This document shows, piece by piece, positions 36,177 to 46,026 of a stretch of 64,000 nt of DNA; positions within the stretch are counted from its first letter, which is position 1; each line of letters opens with the position of its first letter. A program made the translations under genes and the position numbers. The notes under the pieces are model-generated. The model made no database searches, was not told the DNA's origin, and saw only the letters and a program-made list of their open reading frames with translations. The stretch spans positions 1,240,001-1,304,000 of the forward strand of contig JAUHWR010000001.1 in NCBI GenBank assembly GCA_030427385.1, written 5' to 3'. This DNA comes from Alphaproteobacteria bacterium. GTDB lineage: Bacteria > Pseudomonadota > Alphaproteobacteria > Micavibrionales > Micavibrionaceae.

Positions 36177-37459
36177 CAGGCCACCATTAAGATCGGGTTT
36201 TCAATTAAACGTTTAAATACTTGTAGGAACTCCGCGCCAACTGCGCCGTCAACTGATCTATGATCTGTAGAAAGCGTAACAGTCATGAATGTGCCGATCG
36301 CCACCGCGCCATTTTTTACATACGGTTTTTCCTTACCTGCCCCAACCGCCAGAATACAACTTTGCGGCGGATTGATAATTGCGGAGAACGTATCAATGCC
36401 AAACATTCCAAGATTAGAAATAGAGAACGTGCCGCCCTGAAACTCTTCCGGTTTCAATTTACCTTCGCGCGCTTTTCCTGCGAGTTCTTTCATTTCAGTT
36501 GAAATTTCGCGCAATGATTTAGTCTCGGCTTTTTTGATAATGGGTGTAATCAAACCACTTTCCGTTGCCACCGCAATTGAAACATCACTGTGTTTAAATT
36601 GCAAAATCGCATCTTCTGTCCAGGCGACGTTTGCCGCCGGATATTTTTGCAAGGCTTCTGCCACGGCTTTAATTACAAAATCATTTACAGACAGCTTATA
36701 AGCTCCGCCTGCCTCGCCATTAACAGATGCACGTGCCTGTAACAAATTATCCAACTGACATTCCACACTCAGATAAAAATGTGGTACCGTTTGCTTGGAT
36801 TCTAATAAACGTTTTGCGATAACTTTGCGCATACCTGTGTTTTTAAGCGGTTCATATTCCATGCCATACGCATCTGCCAGAGCCCGCGCATCAACACCAC
36901 TCGCCATTGACGGCGAAGATGAACTTAACGACGTGCCGCTTTTCATGGCTTTTTCAACATCGGCCTTTACAACGCGTCCGTTTGGACCGCTGCCGCTCAC
37001 TTGAGATAAATTTACATTATTTTGATTGGCAATCCGCTTTGCCAAAGGAGACGCAACAATGCGACCATTTGAGAATGACGCATTTTGTGGCATAGGTGAA
37101 GAAGACGAGGAAGCTTTATTCACAGCCGTCTCTGCAGGCTTATCTTTCATATCTTGTTTGGGCGCACCATCATTGGCACCTTGCTTTAAAAATCCGTCTA
37201 ATGCGCTGGCATCCTCGTCTTCTTCCAGAAGCACCGCGATCATCTCATTTACAGGCACATTTTCAGTGCCGGCAGGAATTACAATTTTTGCTAAAACCCC
37301 CTCTTCCACCGCTTCCACTTCCATCGTGGCTTTATCAGTTTCAATCTCTGCAATTACATCGCCCGGCGCAACGGCGTCACCCTCACTTTTAACCCATTTG
37401 GCAAGTGTGCCTTCCGTCATCGTCGGAGACAAAGCTGGCATAGTTATCTTAATTGGCAT
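36176..37459 (-). CDS. pdhC: Pyruvate dehydrogenase E2 (dihydrolipoamide acetyltransferase)
   Basis: The 427-residue E2 has one lipoyl domain (about 1-78, lipoyl-lysine in [13 protein letters not shown]), a Pro/Ser linker, an E3-binding domain (about 130-168, VASPLAKRIANQNNVNL) and a catalytic acetyltransferase core (about 200-427) with the active-site histidine in STDHRSVDGAVGAEF. It forms the core of the complex with PdhA, PdhB and LpdA. An AAGGAAA ribosome site precedes the ATG. The orf91 start is fused to its stop. Confidence 0.97.
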   Translation of the reverse strand: MPIKITMPALSPTMTEGTLAKWVKSEGDAVAPGDVIAEIETDKATMEVEAVEEGVLAKIVIPAGTENVPVNEMIAVLLEEDEDASALDGFLKQGANDGAPKQDMKDKPAETAVNKASSSSSPMPQNASFSNGRIVASPLAKRIANQNNVNLSQVSGSGPNGRVVKADVEKAMKSGTSLSSSSPSMASGVDARALADAYGMEYEPLKNTGMRKVIAKRLLESKQTVPHFYLSVECQLDNLLQARASVNGEAGGAYKLSVNDFVIKAVAEALQKYPAANVAWTEDAILQFKHSDVSIAVATESGLITPIIKKAETKSLREISTEMKELAGKAREGKLKPEEFQGGTFSISNLGMFGIDTFSAIINPPQSCILAVGAGKEKPYVKNGAVAIGTFMTVTLSTDHRSVDGAVGAEFLQVFKRLIENPILMVA

Positions 37460-37541
37460 AATATTTTTCCTTGACGTTAAAAGCTATAATTTGTTATCGC
37501 ATTAGTAAATATAAAAATAAAGGGGAAGGGTGTTATTCTTT

Positions 37542-38099
37542 ATGAATCCTAGAAAATTAGAAAAAGCGCTAAAAAAAAAAGCGGAAAAATTACGTAGAAA
37601 AAGAGAGAATGAAAGAGGTGCGCAACCAACACAGACACCCAAGCCTAATGTAACTCTTGTTCCAGCCAATGCGTCCCGATTTATACCAAAAAGCCCTAAG
37701 AAGGCAAATGATGAAGCAGACATAAAAACCGCTTCAAGCCCCTTTGACTCTGCTGCTGATAATAAGCCTAGATATATTGAACGAAACCTTTTTTCCCGCT
37801 TTGCAAAACATGAATTAGAAGCAGAGACAATTAATCCAGAGACATTTCGAGCACTTTGTGCCACCGCGATTGCATTCGGGGGAATATCTACGCAAGATAT
37901 GGTCATTGAATATGGCGATGTCATACCACGGGATGTTGATAGATCAACGGAGCTATGGCCATTGCCATCGCCGAATATTATGCGCAACATCATGGAAAAA
38001 TTTTCAACTTTCACTGAAGATCAATTTACCGGTAGCAAACTTCCTTGGCGGCACGCACGATCTCGTCAATTTGAGGCAGAGCCAACGCTTCAAGATTAG
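37542..38099 (+). CDS. Hypothetical basic protein encoded against the pdh operon
   Basis: From ATG 37542 (GGGGAAGGG about 12 bases upstream) the product is 185 residues. The N-terminus is strongly basic and helical ([20 protein letters not shown]), then a Pro/Ala linker, then a more ordered part ([37 protein letters not shown]). No family is recognised. It fills the space between pdhB and pdhC on the opposite strand and overlaps the pdhB 3' end by 74 bp. The minus-strand frame over the same bases is serine-rich and lacks protein character, so the plus frame is preferred. Nucleic-acid or ribosome binding is possible from its charge. Confidence 0.62.
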   Translation: MNPRKLEKALKKKAEKLRRKRENERGAQPTQTPKPNVTLVPANASRFIPKSPKKANDEADIKTASSPFDSAADNKPRYIERNLFSRFAKHELEAETINPETFRALCATAIAFGGISTQDMVIEYGDVIPRDVDRSTELWPLPSPNIMRNIMEKFSTFTEDQFTGSKLPWRHARSRQFEAEPTLQD

Positions 38100-39456
38100 A
38101 CGCATAAGGCAGGGGCACATCCGCCGCGTGAACCCGCACAACCGGCGCATCCATGTGATCAAATCCATGCTCCATACATAACGCCGCAATCTCTGCCCCA
38201 ATACCGGCAAAGGGCCAGCCCTCTTCAACGGTGACAATGCGATTGGTTTTCTTTAAGGATTCCAAAATCGTCCACCGATCCAGCGGACGAATGGTACGCA
38301 GGTTAATGACTTCCGCATCAATTCCCTGCTCCGCCAAATTCTCTGCTGCTTCCAATGATTTTCCAACCATAATAGAGAAGGCTACAATCGTCACATCACT
38401 GCCCTCTTTCTCAACTTTAGCGCGGCCGATCGGGATAATATAATCTTCATCCTTTGGCGCTTCAAACGTTTGACCATAGATCATCTCATTCTCTAAAACC
38501 AATACCGGATTCGGGTCACGGATTGCTGCTTTTAGTAATCCTTTTGCATCTGCGCTGTTCCAAGGCGCAACAACTTTTAAGCCCGGTACATGGGCATACC
38601 AACTAGCATAGCACTGCGAATGCTGCGCGCCTACGCGTGATGCCGCGCCATTTGGTCCGCGGAACACAATCGGGCATCCTAATTGCCCCCCTGCCATATA
38701 TAATGTTTTTGCCGCGGAATTGATGATGTGATCAATGGCCTGCATGGCAAAATTGAAGGTCATGAATTCAACAATTGGCTTCAAACCGTTCATCGCGGCG
38801 CCCACCGCCATGCCCGCAAAACCATGCTCCGTGATTGGTGTGTCAATGACACGCTTTGCACCAAACTCATCCAACAAGCCCTGCGTTACTTTATAGGCTC
38901 CTTGGTATTCCGCGACTTCCTCACCCAAAACATGAACCAGATCATCGCGGCGCATTTCTTCCGCCATTGCATCACGCAGCGCCTCACGCACTGTACATTC
39001 ATAGGTCTCATCCATAAATACAGCTTCATCAAACTTTGGTGGCTCAATCACAGCACCTTGCGCGTAAAGAATATCTCGATTTTCAATATCCGCGCCTGCT
39101 GCCTGTGTTGCCGTAGAATTGGAAGAGGTATAGGCGACATCCGGCTCACTTTGAGATTCATCTATAGAAGGCGTAATCGGCGCGGCAGACACATCAATAT
39201 CATCAGCACTTTCACCTTCTTCCAGTAAAACAGCGATAGGCGTGTTAACCGCAATATTTTCGGCTCCTTCCGCAATCAATAATTTTCCTAGCTTCCCCTC
39301 ATCGGCCGCTTCGACTTCCATGGTGGCCTTATCAGTTTCAATCTCTGCAATCACATCACCGGGGTTCACCATGTCCCCCTCCTTCTTAATCCATTTGGCA
39401 AGTGTGCCTTCGGTCATTGTGGGTGACAGGGCGGGCATAAGGACGTTAATTGGCAT
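38026..39456 (-). CDS. pdhB: Pyruvate dehydrogenase E1 beta with N-terminal lipoyl domain
   Basis: The 476-residue protein joins a lipoyl domain (about 1-78, lipoyl-lysine in [14 protein letters not shown]) through an acidic linker (80-145) to the E1-beta transketolase domain (about 150-476; [47 protein letters not shown]). It oxidatively decarboxylates pyruvate with PdhA. The extra lipoyl domain on E1-beta is typical of alphaproteobacteria. Its 3' end overlaps the plus-strand hypothetical gene by 74 bp. The RidA-like gene lies 33 bp upstream. Confidence 0.96.
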   Translation of the reverse strand: MPINVLMPALSPTMTEGTLAKWIKKEGDMVNPGDVIAEIETDKATMEVEAADEGKLGKLLIAEGAENIAVNTPIAVLLEEGESADDIDVSAAPITPSIDESQSEPDVAYTSSNSTATQAAGADIENRDILYAQGAVIEPPKFDEAVFMDETYECTVREALRDAMAEEMRRDDLVHVLGEEVAEYQGAYKVTQGLLDEFGAKRVIDTPITEHGFAGMAVGAAMNGLKPIVEFMTFNFAMQAIDHIINSAAKTLYMAGGQLGCPIVFRGPNGAASRVGAQHSQCYASWYAHVPGLKVVAPWNSADAKGLLKAAIRDPNPVLVLENEMIYGQTFEAPKDEDYIIPIGRAKVEKEGSDVTIVAFSIMVGKSLEAAENLAEQGIDAEVINLRTIRPLDRWTILESLKKTNRIVTVEEGWPFAGIGAEIAALCMEHGFDHMDAPVVRVHAADVPLPYASNLEALALPQIDEIVRAAKEVCYR

Positions 39457-39489
39457 TTGTTAATTTCTCGCTTTTAGAATTCTGAATTT

Positions 39490-39846
39490 TTACTTTTTCG
39501 CCGCAACTACCGCGACTTCTACATGAAAGTCAGGTGCAACAAGGGTGGATTGAACGCATGCGCGCACAGGAGCATGACCCTCAGGGATCCATTTATCCCA
39601 AATCGCATTAAATTCTTCAAGTTGCGACGCAGCATCGGATAACCAAACTGAGGCTGATAACATATGTTCCTTATCACTTCCAACCTCACTTAAGTAAGTT
39701 TCAATTGCATTTAAGATTTCCGTCGTTTGATCAGTAATTGACCCCCCGCGATTTTTCCATGCCACCTGTCCCGCGATATAAACCGTATCACCATGAACCA
39801 CAATTTGGCTCATCCGCTCATTTGTATGAAATCTTTGTATTGTCAT
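39490..39846 (-). CDS. RidA/YjgF-family protein in the pdh operon
   Basis: The 118-residue protein has the YjgF/YER057c/UK114 fold: MSQIVVHGDTVYIAGQVAW near the start, then ILNAIETYLSEVGSDKEHML and the C-terminal GHAPVRACVQSTLVAPDFHVEV. R93 in VRAC corresponds to the arginine that RidA uses to hydrolyse 2-aminoacrylate, but the sequence is closer to the divergent group annotated simply as RidA family. It lies between pdhA (55 bp) and pdhB (33 bp), so removal of reactive enamines or keto compounds near pyruvate metabolism is a plausible role. Confidence 0.82.
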   Translation of the reverse strand: MTIQRFHTNERMSQIVVHGDTVYIAGQVAWKNRGGSITDQTTEILNAIETYLSEVGSDKEHMLSASVWLSDAASQLEEFNAIWDKWIPEGHAPVRACVQSTLVAPDFHVEVAVVAAKK

Positions 39847-39901
39847 GTTTTTATCTTTTTTTATGATGATTTAATAAATGATGTATTTGAAAAGAAAATT
39901 A

Positions 39902-40954
39902 TTATTCGACCTCAATCAAAACATCTGTCCACAACTCACTCTCATCGGGCAATGGCGAATCTTTTGCGAACTCTTCGGTTTCTTTAATTATGGCTTTGAT
40001 TTCTTTATCAATTGGCTTGATGTCTTTTTCTTCGGACATGTCTTTTTCTTCGATCATAAAGCGCTTAACCTTATCAATCGGGTCTCGCTCTTCTTTCCAG
40101 CTGCTAACCTCTTCTTTGGTGCGGTAATTCGCAGGATCAGACATAGAGTGGCCGCGATAGCGGTATGTCATAAATTCCAGAATATAGGGCCCCTTGCCTT
40201 CGCGGACATGATCAAGAGCCTGTTTAGCGGCGCGTTGTACTTCAAAGATATCCTGCCCGTCGACTTGCTCACCCGGAATGCCGAAACCTTCCCCGCGCTT
40301 ATATAGCTCTCCCGCCGCGTGACGCGTGGTGGACGTCCCCATCGCATATTTGTTATTTTCAATTACATATAAAATCGGCAATTTCCAAAGTGATGCCATA
40401 TTATAGCATTCATAGACCTGCCCCTGATTAGAGCCGCCATCACCGTTATAAACAATCGCAACGCCGCCATCTTCTTTGTATTTATGGGCAAATCCAAGCC
40501 CCGTACCAATAGATGCAGACGCACCGACAATTCCGTGCCCCCCAAAGAAACGCTTTTCCTTTGAGAACATATGCATCGAGCCGCCCTTACCGCGGGAATA
40601 ACCGTCAATACGTCCCGTTAATTCCGCCATAACCATGCGCGGATCCATATCACATGCCAACATATGCGCGTGATCTCGGTATGTAGTAACAACACTGTCT
40701 TTATCCTGATCTTGTACTGCGGTTATACCAGTCACGACTGCTTCCTGCCCAATATAAAGGTGGCAGAAGCCGCCAATTAAGCCCATGCCATATAGTTGCG
40801 CCGCCTTTTCTTCAAAACGACGGATTAATAACATGTTACGGTAAAATTGAATTAGTTCATCTTTAGATGGATTTGGCTTTGAATTAGAAATTGCACGCAA
40901 TTCGGGTTTCCTCTCTGTTTTTTGAGCCTTTTGGGCTTTTTCAGTTTGAGCCAT
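39902..40954 (-). CDS. pdhA: Pyruvate dehydrogenase E1 alpha
   Basis: The 350-residue thiamine-diphosphate enzyme has the TPP motif GDGGSNQGQVYECYNMASLW ending near NNKYAMGT, and the regulatory-loop region RYRGHSMSDPANYRTKEE. The first 25 or so residues are Lys/Gln-rich and disordered. It is the first gene of the pdh locus, with a well-matched promoter about 34 bp upstream and a palindrome upstream of that. Length and motifs are normal. Confidence 0.97.
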   Translation of the reverse strand: MAQTEKAQKAQKTERKPELRAISNSKPNPSKDELIQFYRNMLLIRRFEEKAAQLYGMGLIGGFCHLYIGQEAVVTGITAVQDQDKDSVVTTYRDHAHMLACDMDPRMVMAELTGRIDGYSRGKGGSMHMFSKEKRFFGGHGIVGASASIGTGLGFAHKYKEDGGVAIVYNGDGGSNQGQVYECYNMASLWKLPILYVIENNKYAMGTSTTRHAAGELYKRGEGFGIPGEQVDGQDIFEVQRAAKQALDHVREGKGPYILEFMTYRYRGHSMSDPANYRTKEEVSSWKEERDPIDKVKRFMIEEKDMSEEKDIKPIDKEIKAIIKETEEFAKDSPLPDESELWTDVLIEVE

Positions 40955-40987
40955 AAGAATCCTTATCGTTTCGTTATTCTTACAGGG

Positions 40988-41016
40988 TATATAGTCTTTT
41001 TGAAGGCCTTTGCCAA
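40988..41016 (-). promoter_or_regulatory. Sigma-70 promoter of the pdh operon
   Basis: On the minus strand TTGGCA (41011-41016) is followed after exactly 17 bp by TATATA (40988-40993). Transcription would start near 40981, leaving a 5' leader of about 27 bases before the pdhA ATG at 40954. This is the best-matched promoter I see in the window. Confidence 0.6.
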
Positions 41017-41030
41017 CACAAAAAACACGT

Positions 41031-41049
41031 TATGTTGCAACGCAACATA
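41031..41049 (-). promoter_or_regulatory. Perfect palindrome upstream of the pdh promoter (operator candidate)
   Basis: TATGTTGC-AAC-GCAACATA is a perfect 8-bp inverted repeat with a 3-base centre. Its near edge lies 15 bp upstream of the -35 hexamer, about 50-70 bp before the predicted transcription start, a position more typical of an activator than a repressor. The bound regulator is unknown. Confidence 0.55.
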
Positions 41050-41107
41050 TTGATTTTGTTTAATAAATTGATTTTAAAGGAAAAAGGTTAAAGCTTAAAA
41101 AATAAAA

Positions 41108-41416
41108 TTATTCTTCAATGACAATAATTTCATTCTCTTCAACATACCCCAGCATTGTACGCGCACGCTCCTTGAGTAAATCCGCATCTAGCGTTTCCGG
41201 GCGAAGCTTTACAACTTTATCAGTCATTAGCCTCTCTCTTTCCTGCAATACAGCTAAATCCGCGGAAAGCTTGATATTTTCTGATTTTACTGCCTGAAGA
41301 TAGGGGTAGCTTCTTGGTCCATAAAATAAATGATAAGTAAAATAAAGGCACAGGATCATTCCAAACAGCAACAGCCTGTTTTCCTTCAAATCGAACTCTG
41401 AAAAAAATGATCTCAT
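41108..41416 (-). CDS. ftsB: Septum formation initiator FtsB/DivIC family
   Basis: The 102-residue bitopic protein has a short cytoplasmic N-terminus, one membrane helix (about 15-35, LLLFGMILCLYFTYHLFYG) and a periplasmic coiled coil (about 40-75, ENIKLSADLAVLQERERLM) ending in the conserved E-R-x-R-x-x-L-G-Y-V block (KERARTMLGYVEENE). It belongs to the divisome FtsQLB complex. It lies upstream of pdhA, 153 bp away, and downstream of yqgE by 53 bp; eno-ftsB proximity is a common alphaproteobacterial and enterobacterial arrangement. Confidence 0.9.
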   Translation of the reverse strand: MRSFFSEFDLKENRLLLFGMILCLYFTYHLFYGPRSYPYLQAVKSENIKLSADLAVLQERERLMTDKVVKLRPETLDADLLKERARTMLGYVEENEIIVIEE

Positions 41417-41469
41417 ACTTAATAGAGAATCATAGATGATTCGGTCTCGTCAAGAGTTATCCACAAAAA

Positions 41470-42075
41470 TCATATTTTTTGATCTATATAATGGTCAGGG
41501 GCGCGTTGTTGCTTAAGGCGATACCACATATCAGACATATCTTCCTGTTCAAACATCGTCTCTGCCGGCGCTTCAATAATTGTCCATGTTCCACGGAGCA
41601 ATTCAATTTCCAACTGCAATGGCCCCCACCCGGAGTACCCAAGAAAAACTTGGCTTTGTGGATAGCTCTCTACGCTGTTAATAACATCCGCGACAGACAT
41701 GTCTTGTGCCCTGTTATCTTCAATAATCACATCTTTAGATAGTTCGGAATAAAAGGCATAGGCTTTATGCGGAAAATCAACAGGCCCACCCATTTTAAGA
41801 AGAGGAAAATCTTTCGGTAATTGCAAATCCGGATTAAGCTGCACTAGCTTTTCACTATCCAAAGGCTTGTTAACAATCACCCCAAAAGCACCAAAAATTG
41901 AATGATGGGAAATATAGATTACGCTTTCACCAAATGGCTCACCACGTATCTTTTCGGACGCAATTAAAAACCGTCCCTGTTGCCCTGGGTAATAAGACGT
42001 CCCAATCGTCGGCAACGCAATCAAAAACGCCGCAAGCAGAAGATAGACTTTTGCAATATACGGCGTTTTTTTCAC
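41470..42075 (-). CDS. YqgE/AlgH-family protein with N-terminal hydrophobic segment
   Basis: The 201-residue product has the YqgE (UPF0301) fold: GRFLIASEKIRGEPFGESVIY (quoted in part; FLIAS and SVIYISHH are the landmarks), GAFGVIVNKPL, MGGPVD and FLGYSGWGPLQLEIE. Before this core there is a hydrophobic leader of about 25 residues (VYLLLAAFLIALPTIG) that looks like a signal peptide or anchor, which YqgE proteins normally lack. The start is GTG at 42075, three bases after the eno stop, with AAGGCGG inside the eno end. The function of YqgE is unknown. Confidence 0.82.
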   Translation of the reverse strand: MKKTPYIAKVYLLLAAFLIALPTIGTSYYPGQQGRFLIASEKIRGEPFGESVIYISHHSIFGAFGVIVNKPLDSEKLVQLNPDLQLPKDFPLLKMGGPVDFPHKAYAFYSELSKDVIIEDNRAQDMSVADVINSVESYPQSQVFLGYSGWGPLQLEIELLRGTWTIIEAPAETMFEQEDMSDMWYRLKQQRAPDHYIDQKI

Positions 42076-42078
42076 AGC

Positions 42079-43452
<1,374 letters not shown>

Positions 43453-43506
43453 TCAAGTATGATATCAAAACTTGAAAACCGCGCACGCTTCTTTATATAT
43501 ATCACT

Positions 43507-43905
43507 ATGGAAGATATCTCTACGCAGCATGGGAAGATTGAAATTTTAGATAGAAAGCCGGAAGGCTTTTCCCAAATTGATCAATTAGAAGCACTGGCGC
43601 ATATGCTGGATAATGCGTTTGTAATCCCCGGAACCAACATCCGCTTTGGCGTTGATTCTTTAATTGGGCTTATCCCCGTTTTGGGCGACACCATCAGCTT
43701 AGCGATTTCAGCCTTTATCATGTCTTACGCAAAGCAAATCAATCTGCCCAAACATAAAATATGGCACATGCGCTTTAATGTGTTTATTGACTGGTTGATC
43801 GGGATCATTCCCTTTGTCGGGGATGCCTTTGACATTGGTTGGAAAGCCAACCGTAGAAATGTTAAGATTATGCGCGATCACATTGAAAAAGAAAATGTTA
43901 TTTAA
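43507..43905 (+). CDS. DUF4112 protein
   Basis: From ATG 43507 the product is 132 residues. The DUF4112 signature is clear: LDNAFVIPGTNIRFGVDSLIGLIPVLGDTIS in the middle (landmarks GIRFG-like NIRFG and GLIPVLGD), then MRFNVFIDWLIGIIPFVGDAFDIGWKANRRN (landmark IPFVGDAFD). Two to three membrane-associated hydrophobic stretches are present. The family has no known function. It is divergent from eno and precedes the UPF0173 hydrolase gene by 12 bp. An in-frame ATG at 43459 gives 16 extra residues that do not look like the family. Confidence 0.85.
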   Translation: MEDISTQHGKIEILDRKPEGFSQIDQLEALAHMLDNAFVIPGTNIRFGVDSLIGLIPVLGDTISLAISAFIMSYAKQINLPKHKIWHMRFNVFIDWLIGIIPFVGDAFDIGWKANRRNVKIMRDHIEKENVI

Positions 43906-43917
43906 AGGATAATACCT

Positions 43918-44619
43918 ATGACTAACCTGACTTATTACGGTCAATCATGCTTTTTAATTGAGCATGATGGCATAAATATTCTGCTCGACCCCTTTATCAG
44001 CGGCAACGAGCTGGCAGAGCACATTGATATAGACACTATTCCCGCCGATTTCATCTTACTTTCTCACGGGCATCAGGATCATATTTTAGACGCCGAACCC
44101 ATCGCCAAGCGCACCAGCGCAAAGATCATTTCCACATTCGAAATTGTAAATTGGTTTGCGTCAAAAGGAATTGAACATGCACATGCCATGAACCATGGGG
44201 GTGCATATAATTTTGAGTTTGGCTGTGTAAAAGTTGTAACGGCAGTGCATAGCTCATCACTTCCTGATGGTAGTTACGGCGGAAATCCATGTGGATTTGT
44301 GATCTCTTTAAAGAACGGCCCTACATTGTATTACTCAGGTGATACAGCGCTGACTTATGATATGAAATTAATCGGCGATCAATATGATTTAGATCTTGCC
44401 CTCCTATGTTTGGGCGATAATTTTACAATGGGCATAGAGGATGCCTTACGAGCCGCAGAGTTTAGCGGGGCACATCGTATCATTGGCATGCACTTTGACA
44501 CTTTTCCACCAATTAAAATCGATCATGACGCCGCTATTTCCACCTTTAAAAATGCAGGTCGTGATCTGAGCTTAATGAAAATAGGCGAGAGCAAAGACAT
44601 TACATATCAGACGGAGTAG
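43918..44619 (+). CDS. UPF0173 metal-dependent hydrolase (metallo-beta-lactamase fold)
   Basis: The 233-residue protein has the MBL-fold metal motif LSHGHQDHILD, with further ligands in MNHGG, YSGDTAL and the C-terminal IGMHFDTFPPI. The opening YGQSCFLIEHDGINILLDPFI is typical of UPF0173 (YtkL-like) hydrolases, which have no known substrate. It follows DUF4112 by 12 bp and converges on msrA with a 20-bp overlap of the two 3' ends. Confidence 0.88.
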   Translation: MTNLTYYGQSCFLIEHDGINILLDPFISGNELAEHIDIDTIPADFILLSHGHQDHILDAEPIAKRTSAKIISTFEIVNWFASKGIEHAHAMNHGGAYNFEFGCVKVVTAVHSSSLPDGSYGGNPCGFVISLKNGPTLYYSGDTALTYDMKLIGDQYDLDLALLCLGDNFTMGIEDALRAAEFSGAHRIIGMHFDTFPPIKIDHDAAISTFKNAGRDLSLMKIGESKDITYQTE

Positions 44620-45199
44620 CGAAAATGTCTTTTACCTGCTCTAATCGCTGATCACGCCCGCAATTCCATCGGTAAAATTTATATTTCAAAGCATTCTTCT
44701 TATAATAATCCTGATGATAGTCTTCGGCTGGATAAAATGTATCGGCATCTATTATTGGTGTGACAATTTTTTGCGAAGTTCGTTTTTGAACATCCCGCAA
44801 GGATCTTTGCGCCGTATCTTTTTGCGAGTCATCTAAAGGGAATATAGCCGCCAAATATGATGTCCCCTTATCACAAAATTGCCCTTTCGCATCGAATGGA
44901 TCATGATTACTCCAAAATACATCTAATAAATCACTATAAGATACGATAGACGGGTCATATGTGATCTTTACCGCCTCATAGTGCCCCGGATGATTTTGAT
45001 AGGTCGGATCGGAATTCTGACCGCCGGTATAGCCTGACACGACATCAGACACGCCCTTAACATGTTCAAAATCTTTTTCAACACACCAAAAACATCCTGC
45101 GGCAAAAATCGCTGTCTTAGGCTCTGAATTTTGCGCTTCTGCCTGCCCTGCGAAAATACCGCCCATGGCAACCAATAGCCCGTAAATAAAATACTTCAT
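44600..45199 (-). CDS. msrA: Peptide methionine sulfoxide reductase MsrA, exported form
   Basis: The 199-residue enzyme repairs methionine S-sulfoxide. The active-site motif GCFWCVE gives C36 as nucleophile with C39 nearby, followed by VVSGYTGGQ, HYEAVKITYDP and a WSNHDPFDAKGQ block. A Sec signal peptide (about 1-22, YFIYGLLVAMGGIFAGQAEA) indicates periplasmic location, where it would repair oxidised envelope proteins. The 3' end overlaps the UPF0173 gene by 20 bp; hisN-like is divergent 59 bp away. Confidence 0.94.
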   Translation of the reverse strand: MKYFIYGLLVAMGGIFAGQAEAQNSEPKTAIFAAGCFWCVEKDFEHVKGVSDVVSGYTGGQNSDPTYQNHPGHYEAVKITYDPSIVSYSDLLDVFWSNHDPFDAKGQFCDKGTSYLAAIFPLDDSQKDTAQRSLRDVQKRTSQKIVTPIIDADTFYPAEDYHQDYYKKNALKYKFYRWNCGRDQRLEQVKDIFATPSDM

Positions 45200-45258
45200 T
45201 AGATCCGCTCTTTCTTTTATATAAATAGTATTCGCATAAGAGATGAAAAGATTACACC

Positions 45259-46026
45259 ATGGAAGAATTCAAGAAAATCACGATGGAGATGACGCAAGCG
45301 GCGGGTATTATCGCACGCAAATACTACCGCACCGGCTTTGATATCGATCACAAAAGCGATCTTAGCCCCGTTACAATCGCCGACCGCGAGATTGAACATG
45401 CTTTAAGAGACATTATTGAAAAAGCGCGCCCTGAAGATGGTTTCTTAGGGGAGGAGCATGGCACTAAGGCATCAAAAAATGGGCTTATGTGGGTCGTTGA
45501 TCCTATAGATGGCACAAAATCATTCATTAGCGGACGCCCATCATTTGGTACATTGATCGGTCTCTGGGAGGGGGACACCCCATTAATGGGAGCAATATAT
45601 CAGCCCATAACTGAGGAATTATGGCTTGGTGTAAAAAATCAAGAAACCACCTTAAACACCAGAAATATAAAAACAAATGCCTCTTCGGATAAACAAAAAA
45701 TACGGATTGGCAGCACCTCACCATCACAATTCAAGCATACCCCTGAACTCTTGAGCGCCCTTCAGGAGGAGGCCGATTTTTTTGTATGGGGCGGCGATTG
45801 CTATCTCTATGGCATGTTGGCATTTGGTGGATTAGATGTAGTCATAGAAAGCGGGCTTGCGACATATGACTATGCCGCCATTCCCTCCATTGTCATGGGC
45901 GCAAATGGCACCGCTAGCGACTGGAATGGTAACGCCATGACTCTCAATTCCGAAGGTGACTTCCTATGCTGTGCCAATGAAAAGGTGCAGGCACAAATCA
46001 TTGATCTGATTGATCAACATAAATAG
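45259..46026 (+). CDS. hisN: Inositol monophosphatase-family phosphatase, histidinol-phosphatase type
   Basis: The 255-residue Mg-dependent phosphatase has the IMPase motifs: GFLGEEHG (metal-binding Glu), VDPIDGTKSFISG (Asp-Pro-Ile-Asp) and the C-terminal Asp region TYDYAAI. The KSFISGRPSFGTLIGL sequence resembles HisN-type histidinol-phosphatases, which complete histidine biosynthesis in bacteria lacking HisB phosphatase. Other IMPase substrates cannot be excluded. Its 3' end overlaps the lytic transglycosylase gene by 29 bp. Confidence 0.82.
   Translation: MEEFKKITMEMTQAAGIIARKYYRTGFDIDHKSDLSPVTIADREIEHALRDIIEKARPEDGFLGEEHGTKASKNGLMWVVDPIDGTKSFISGRPSFGTLIGLWEGDTPLMGAIYQPITEELWLGVKNQETTLNTRNIKTNASSDKQKIRIGSTSPSQFKHTPELLSALQEEADFFVWGGDCYLYGMLAFGGLDVVIESGLATYDYAAIPSIVMGANGTASDWNGNAMTLNSEGDFLCCANEKVQAQIIDLIDQHK

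Noticed and set aside
37502-38014. Minus-strand open frame of 170 codons between pdhB and pdhC
   Set aside because: It is Ser/Phe-rich and looks like the complement of the basic plus-strand protein at 37542. It has no ribosome site of note.
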